Shown here in pieces: positions 61,949-64,000 of a stretch of DNA of 64,000 nucleotides (positions are counted from its first letter, which is position 1; each line of letters starts with the position of its first letter). Under the pieces are notes generated by a model. It made no database searches and was not told the origin of the DNA. It was given only the letters and a program-made list of their open reading frames with translations. Made by a program: the position numbers and the translations under genes. The DNA is taken from the NCBI RefSeq assembly GCF_015711605.1, contig NZ_JABTEZ010000001.1, positions 248,001 to 312,000 of the forward strand, given 5' to 3'. This stretch comes from Planomonospora sp. ID67723. Its GTDB lineage: Bacteria > Actinomycetota > Actinomycetes > Streptosporangiales > Streptosporangiaceae.

Positions 61949-62920
61949 ATGGCGGACCTCAGTGCCGTCCGGGCCGACAGTCTGGTCAAGGACTTCGGAG
62001 ACTTCCGGGCCGTGGACGGCATCGACCTCCATGTACGGCAAGGCGAGATCTTCGGAGTCCTGGGCCCCAACGGAGCGGGAAAGACCACAACGCTCCGGAT
62101 GCTCGCCACCCTGCTCCCCATCGGCGGCGGCCATGCGGAGATCTTCGGCGTCGACGTCCGGCGGGAGCCCCACCGCATCCGGCAACTGGTGGGCGTCACC
62201 GGCCAGTACGCCTCGGTGGACGAGGACCTGACCGCCCGGGAGAACCTCTGGCTGTTCGCCCGCCTCCAGGGCCTGACCGGCACCCGAGCCAAGAGCATCG
62301 CCGGTGACCTGCTCGAACGCTTCGGGCTCCAGGAGGCGGCCGACCGCCCCCTGGCCCAGTTCAGCGGCGGCATGCGCCGCCGCCTGGACCTCGCGTCGAG
62401 CCTGATCACCCGCCCTCCCCTGATCTTCCTGGACGAGCCCACGACCGGCCTCGACCCGAGAACCCGGGGCCAGATGTGGGACACCATCCGCGAGCTGGTC
62501 ACCGACGGCTCCACGATCCTCCTCACCACCCAGTACCTGGACGAAGCCGACCAGCTGGCCGACCGCGTAGCCGTGATCGACCGGGGCCGGAAGGTCGCCG
62601 AAGACACCCCCGACGCCCTGAAGACCCAGGTCGGCGACTCGACCCTGCAGCTCAACCTCGCAGCCGGCTCCGACACCGCCCTGGCCGCCGACGTCGTCCG
62701 CCGGCTGCTGGGCGAGGACCCGGTCCTGACCCCGGAATCAGGACGCATGAACGTCCCCCTCCCCGACCCGAACCGAGCCGCGGACGTCCTCATCGGCCTG
62801 CGGGAAGCAGGCCTCGGCATCTCCTCGGTGAGCGTCGCCAAGCCGACGCTGGACGAGGTCTTCCTGGCGCTGACCGGCCACGGCACCGACGACGAATCCC
62901 AGATGGAGGCGGCCCGATGA
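61949..62920 (+). CDS. DrrA-type ABC transporter ATP-binding protein
   Basis: 323 residues. Walker A GPNGAGKTTT, Q-loop VTGQYASVDEDLTARENL, signature FSGGMRRRLDLASSL, Walker B LIFLDEPTTGLDPRTR, and H-loop replaced by Gln in LLTTQYLDEADQLADR, as usual in DrrA-like proteins. The C-terminal ~100 residues are the DrrA regulatory extension. With the permease it should export a drug or lipid-like compound. The ATG of the permease overlaps its stop. Confidence 0.95.
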   Translation: MADLSAVRADSLVKDFGDFRAVDGIDLHVRQGEIFGVLGPNGAGKTTTLRMLATLLPIGGGHAEIFGVDVRREPHRIRQLVGVTGQYASVDEDLTARENLWLFARLQGLTGTRAKSIAGDLLERFGLQEAADRPLAQFSGGMRRRLDLASSLITRPPLIFLDEPTTGLDPRTRGQMWDTIRELVTDGSTILLTTQYLDEADQLADRVAVIDRGRKVAEDTPDALKTQVGDSTLQLNLAAGSDTALAADVVRRLLGEDPVLTPESGRMNVPLPDPNRAADVLIGLREAGLGISSVSVAKPTLDEVFLALTGHGTDDESQMEAAR

Positions 62921-63777
62921 CCACCACGAGCGCTGGGGCCCCGACGACCCCGACGACCCCCGCCCCTCGGCGCATCGACCCGTCCGCCGTGGTCGCCGGC
63001 ACCACGTCCCGCAACTCGTTCCAGGAAACCTGGGTCCAGACCATGGCGATGGCGTGGCGGGCCCTGAAGAAGATGCGCCGCAAGCCCGAGCAGTTCTTCG
63101 ACGTCCTCATCCAGCCCCTGCTGTTCACCGCGATGTTCGCGTTCATCTTCGGCGGCGCGATCTCCGGCAGCGTCCCGGAGTACCTCCCGGTGCTGATCCC
63201 CGGAATCCTCGCCCAGACGGCCCTGACCGTCTGCATGGCGACGGGCGTGCAGTTGCGCGAGGACATGGACAAGGGGGTCTTCGACCGCTTCAAGTCCCTG
63301 CCGATCGCGAGGATCGCCCCCTTGGCCGGCCCGATGATCGCCGACCTGGTCCGGTACGGCATCGCGTCGGTGCTGACGCTCGTCACCGGCCTGGCCATCG
63401 GCTATCGCCCCGGCGGCGGCGTGCTCGGCTGCATCGGCGGCGTCGCCCTCACCGTGTTCGCGGGCTGGTCACTGGCGTGGATCTTCACCTGGCTGGGCAC
63501 GATGGCGCGTTCGGCGCAGAGCGTCCAGGGCATCTCAATGATGATCATGTTCCCGCTCACCTTCCTGTCCAACGCCTTCGTCCCCGCCGAGACGCTGCCC
63601 GGCTGGCTGGAGGCGTTCGTGAAGGTCAACCCGGTCTCGCACGTCGTCTCCGCGGTGCGCGACCTGTTCAACGACGGGGCCGTGACGGCCGAGGTCGGCT
63701 GGGCGGTCATCGGCTGCGCGGTCGTCATCGCGGTCTTCGCCCCGCTCGCGGTCCGCTCGTACTCCCGCAAGATGTAG
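62917..63777 (+). CDS. DrrB-type ABC-2 transporter permease
   Basis: 286 residues with six transmembrane segments after a ~45-residue Thr/Pro-rich cytoplasmic start. Typical ABC-2 segments: FFDVLIQPLLFTAMFAFIFGGAI, REDMDKGVFDRFKSLPIAR, and TFLSNAFVPAETLPGWLEAFVKVNPVSHVV. Coupled to the ATPase by an ATGA overlap. P450 plus DrrAB could be one functional unit, but no biosynthetic gene is adjacent. Confidence 0.95.
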   Translation: MTTTSAGAPTTPTTPAPRRIDPSAVVAGTTSRNSFQETWVQTMAMAWRALKKMRRKPEQFFDVLIQPLLFTAMFAFIFGGAISGSVPEYLPVLIPGILAQTALTVCMATGVQLREDMDKGVFDRFKSLPIARIAPLAGPMIADLVRYGIASVLTLVTGLAIGYRPGGGVLGCIGGVALTVFAGWSLAWIFTWLGTMARSAQSVQGISMMIMFPLTFLSNAFVPAETLPGWLEAFVKVNPVSHVVSAVRDLFNDGAVTAEVGWAVIGCAVVIAVFAPLAVRSYSRKM

Positions 63778-63810
63778 GCGGCGTCCTCGCGCGGTGTCCT
63801 CCGGACCGCG

Positions 63811-64000
63811 TCAGACCACCCGATCCAGGACGGCGCGGGCCTCGGCCAGCAGGTCGGGGCCGCGCCGCTCGCCGTACTCGGCCTCGATCCGGGACATGAC
63901 GCCGGGAGCGACACGCTCGGCGTGCGCGGACAGCACCGGCCACTGCATCGTCGGGGCGAACCGGTTGTAGGCGAACCGGTCGGCGAGCACGAGCAGCCGT
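63811..64000 (-). CDS. C-terminal 62 residues of an unidentified protein
   Basis: A minus-strand frame enters from the right edge and ends at TGA 63811-63813. The visible end contains LLVLADRFAYNRFAPTMQWP and LLAEARAVLDRVV. It looks helical and genuine by codon bias, but it is too short to assign. Convergent with the permease gene. Confidence 0.65.
   Translation of the reverse strand, partial: RLLVLADRFAYNRFAPTMQWPVLSAHAERVAPGVMSRIEAEYGERRGPDLLAEARAVLDRVV

Overview
The window is very GC-rich (I estimate above 70%), uses many GTG and TTG starts, and has dense, often overlapping genes. Together with a SecD-SecF fusion, a CBM2-GH5 cellulase, SPFH/NfeD, PucR and DrrAB-type genes and a large modular PKS, this points to a chromosomal segment of a filamentous actinomycete, most likely of the Streptosporangiales type. 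The genus is inference. I see no tRNA, rRNA, CRISPR array or transposase.

Layout. 1-12114 is ordinary chromosome: AraC/NmrA pair, DUF4262, CPBP protease, a frameshifted ECF sigma factor with a small antisense membrane-peptide ORF, a TetR/SRPBCC pair with duplicated operators, a GH13 enzyme, SecDF, an EF-hand protein behind a nested hairpin, and PucR. 12211-31920 is the most interesting locus: crotonyl-CoA carboxylase/reductase, a Pks13-like PKS (ACP-KS-AT-vestigial DH-KR-ACP-TE), an antigen-85-like esterase, a secreted acidic protein, a glycosyltransferase, an MFS pump, an MmpL transporter with an unusual tail, a fatty acyl-AMP ligase and an IclR regulator. Read together these form a complete plan for making, glycosylating, exporting and transferring an alpha-alkyl-beta-hydroxy (mycolate-like) lipid, in an organism not expected to make mycolic acids.

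32000-36965 is an accessory patch: a DUF4143 ATPase behind six 23-bp iteron-like repeats, a deleted VOC pseudogene, an Erm rRNA methyltransferase with a stalling-type leader peptide, and an AlbA_2/HATPase protein sitting between two ~197-bp direct repeats derived from the 5' end of the adjacent hydrolase.

36899-64000 returns to core and secondary functions: hydrolase, a multi-sensor histidine kinase facing a diguanylate cyclase, tyrosine degradation (hmgA, unknown gene, fahA), L,D-transpeptidase, a (GGCTTC)13 tract, NfeD/SPFH, cellulase, threonine degradation (tdh-kbl), a principal-type sigma factor, TetR, a two-component system divergent from a serine hydrolase, LysR, a cytochrome P450 and a DrrAB-type ABC exporter. 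All family assignments come from reading translated motifs; no database search was run.
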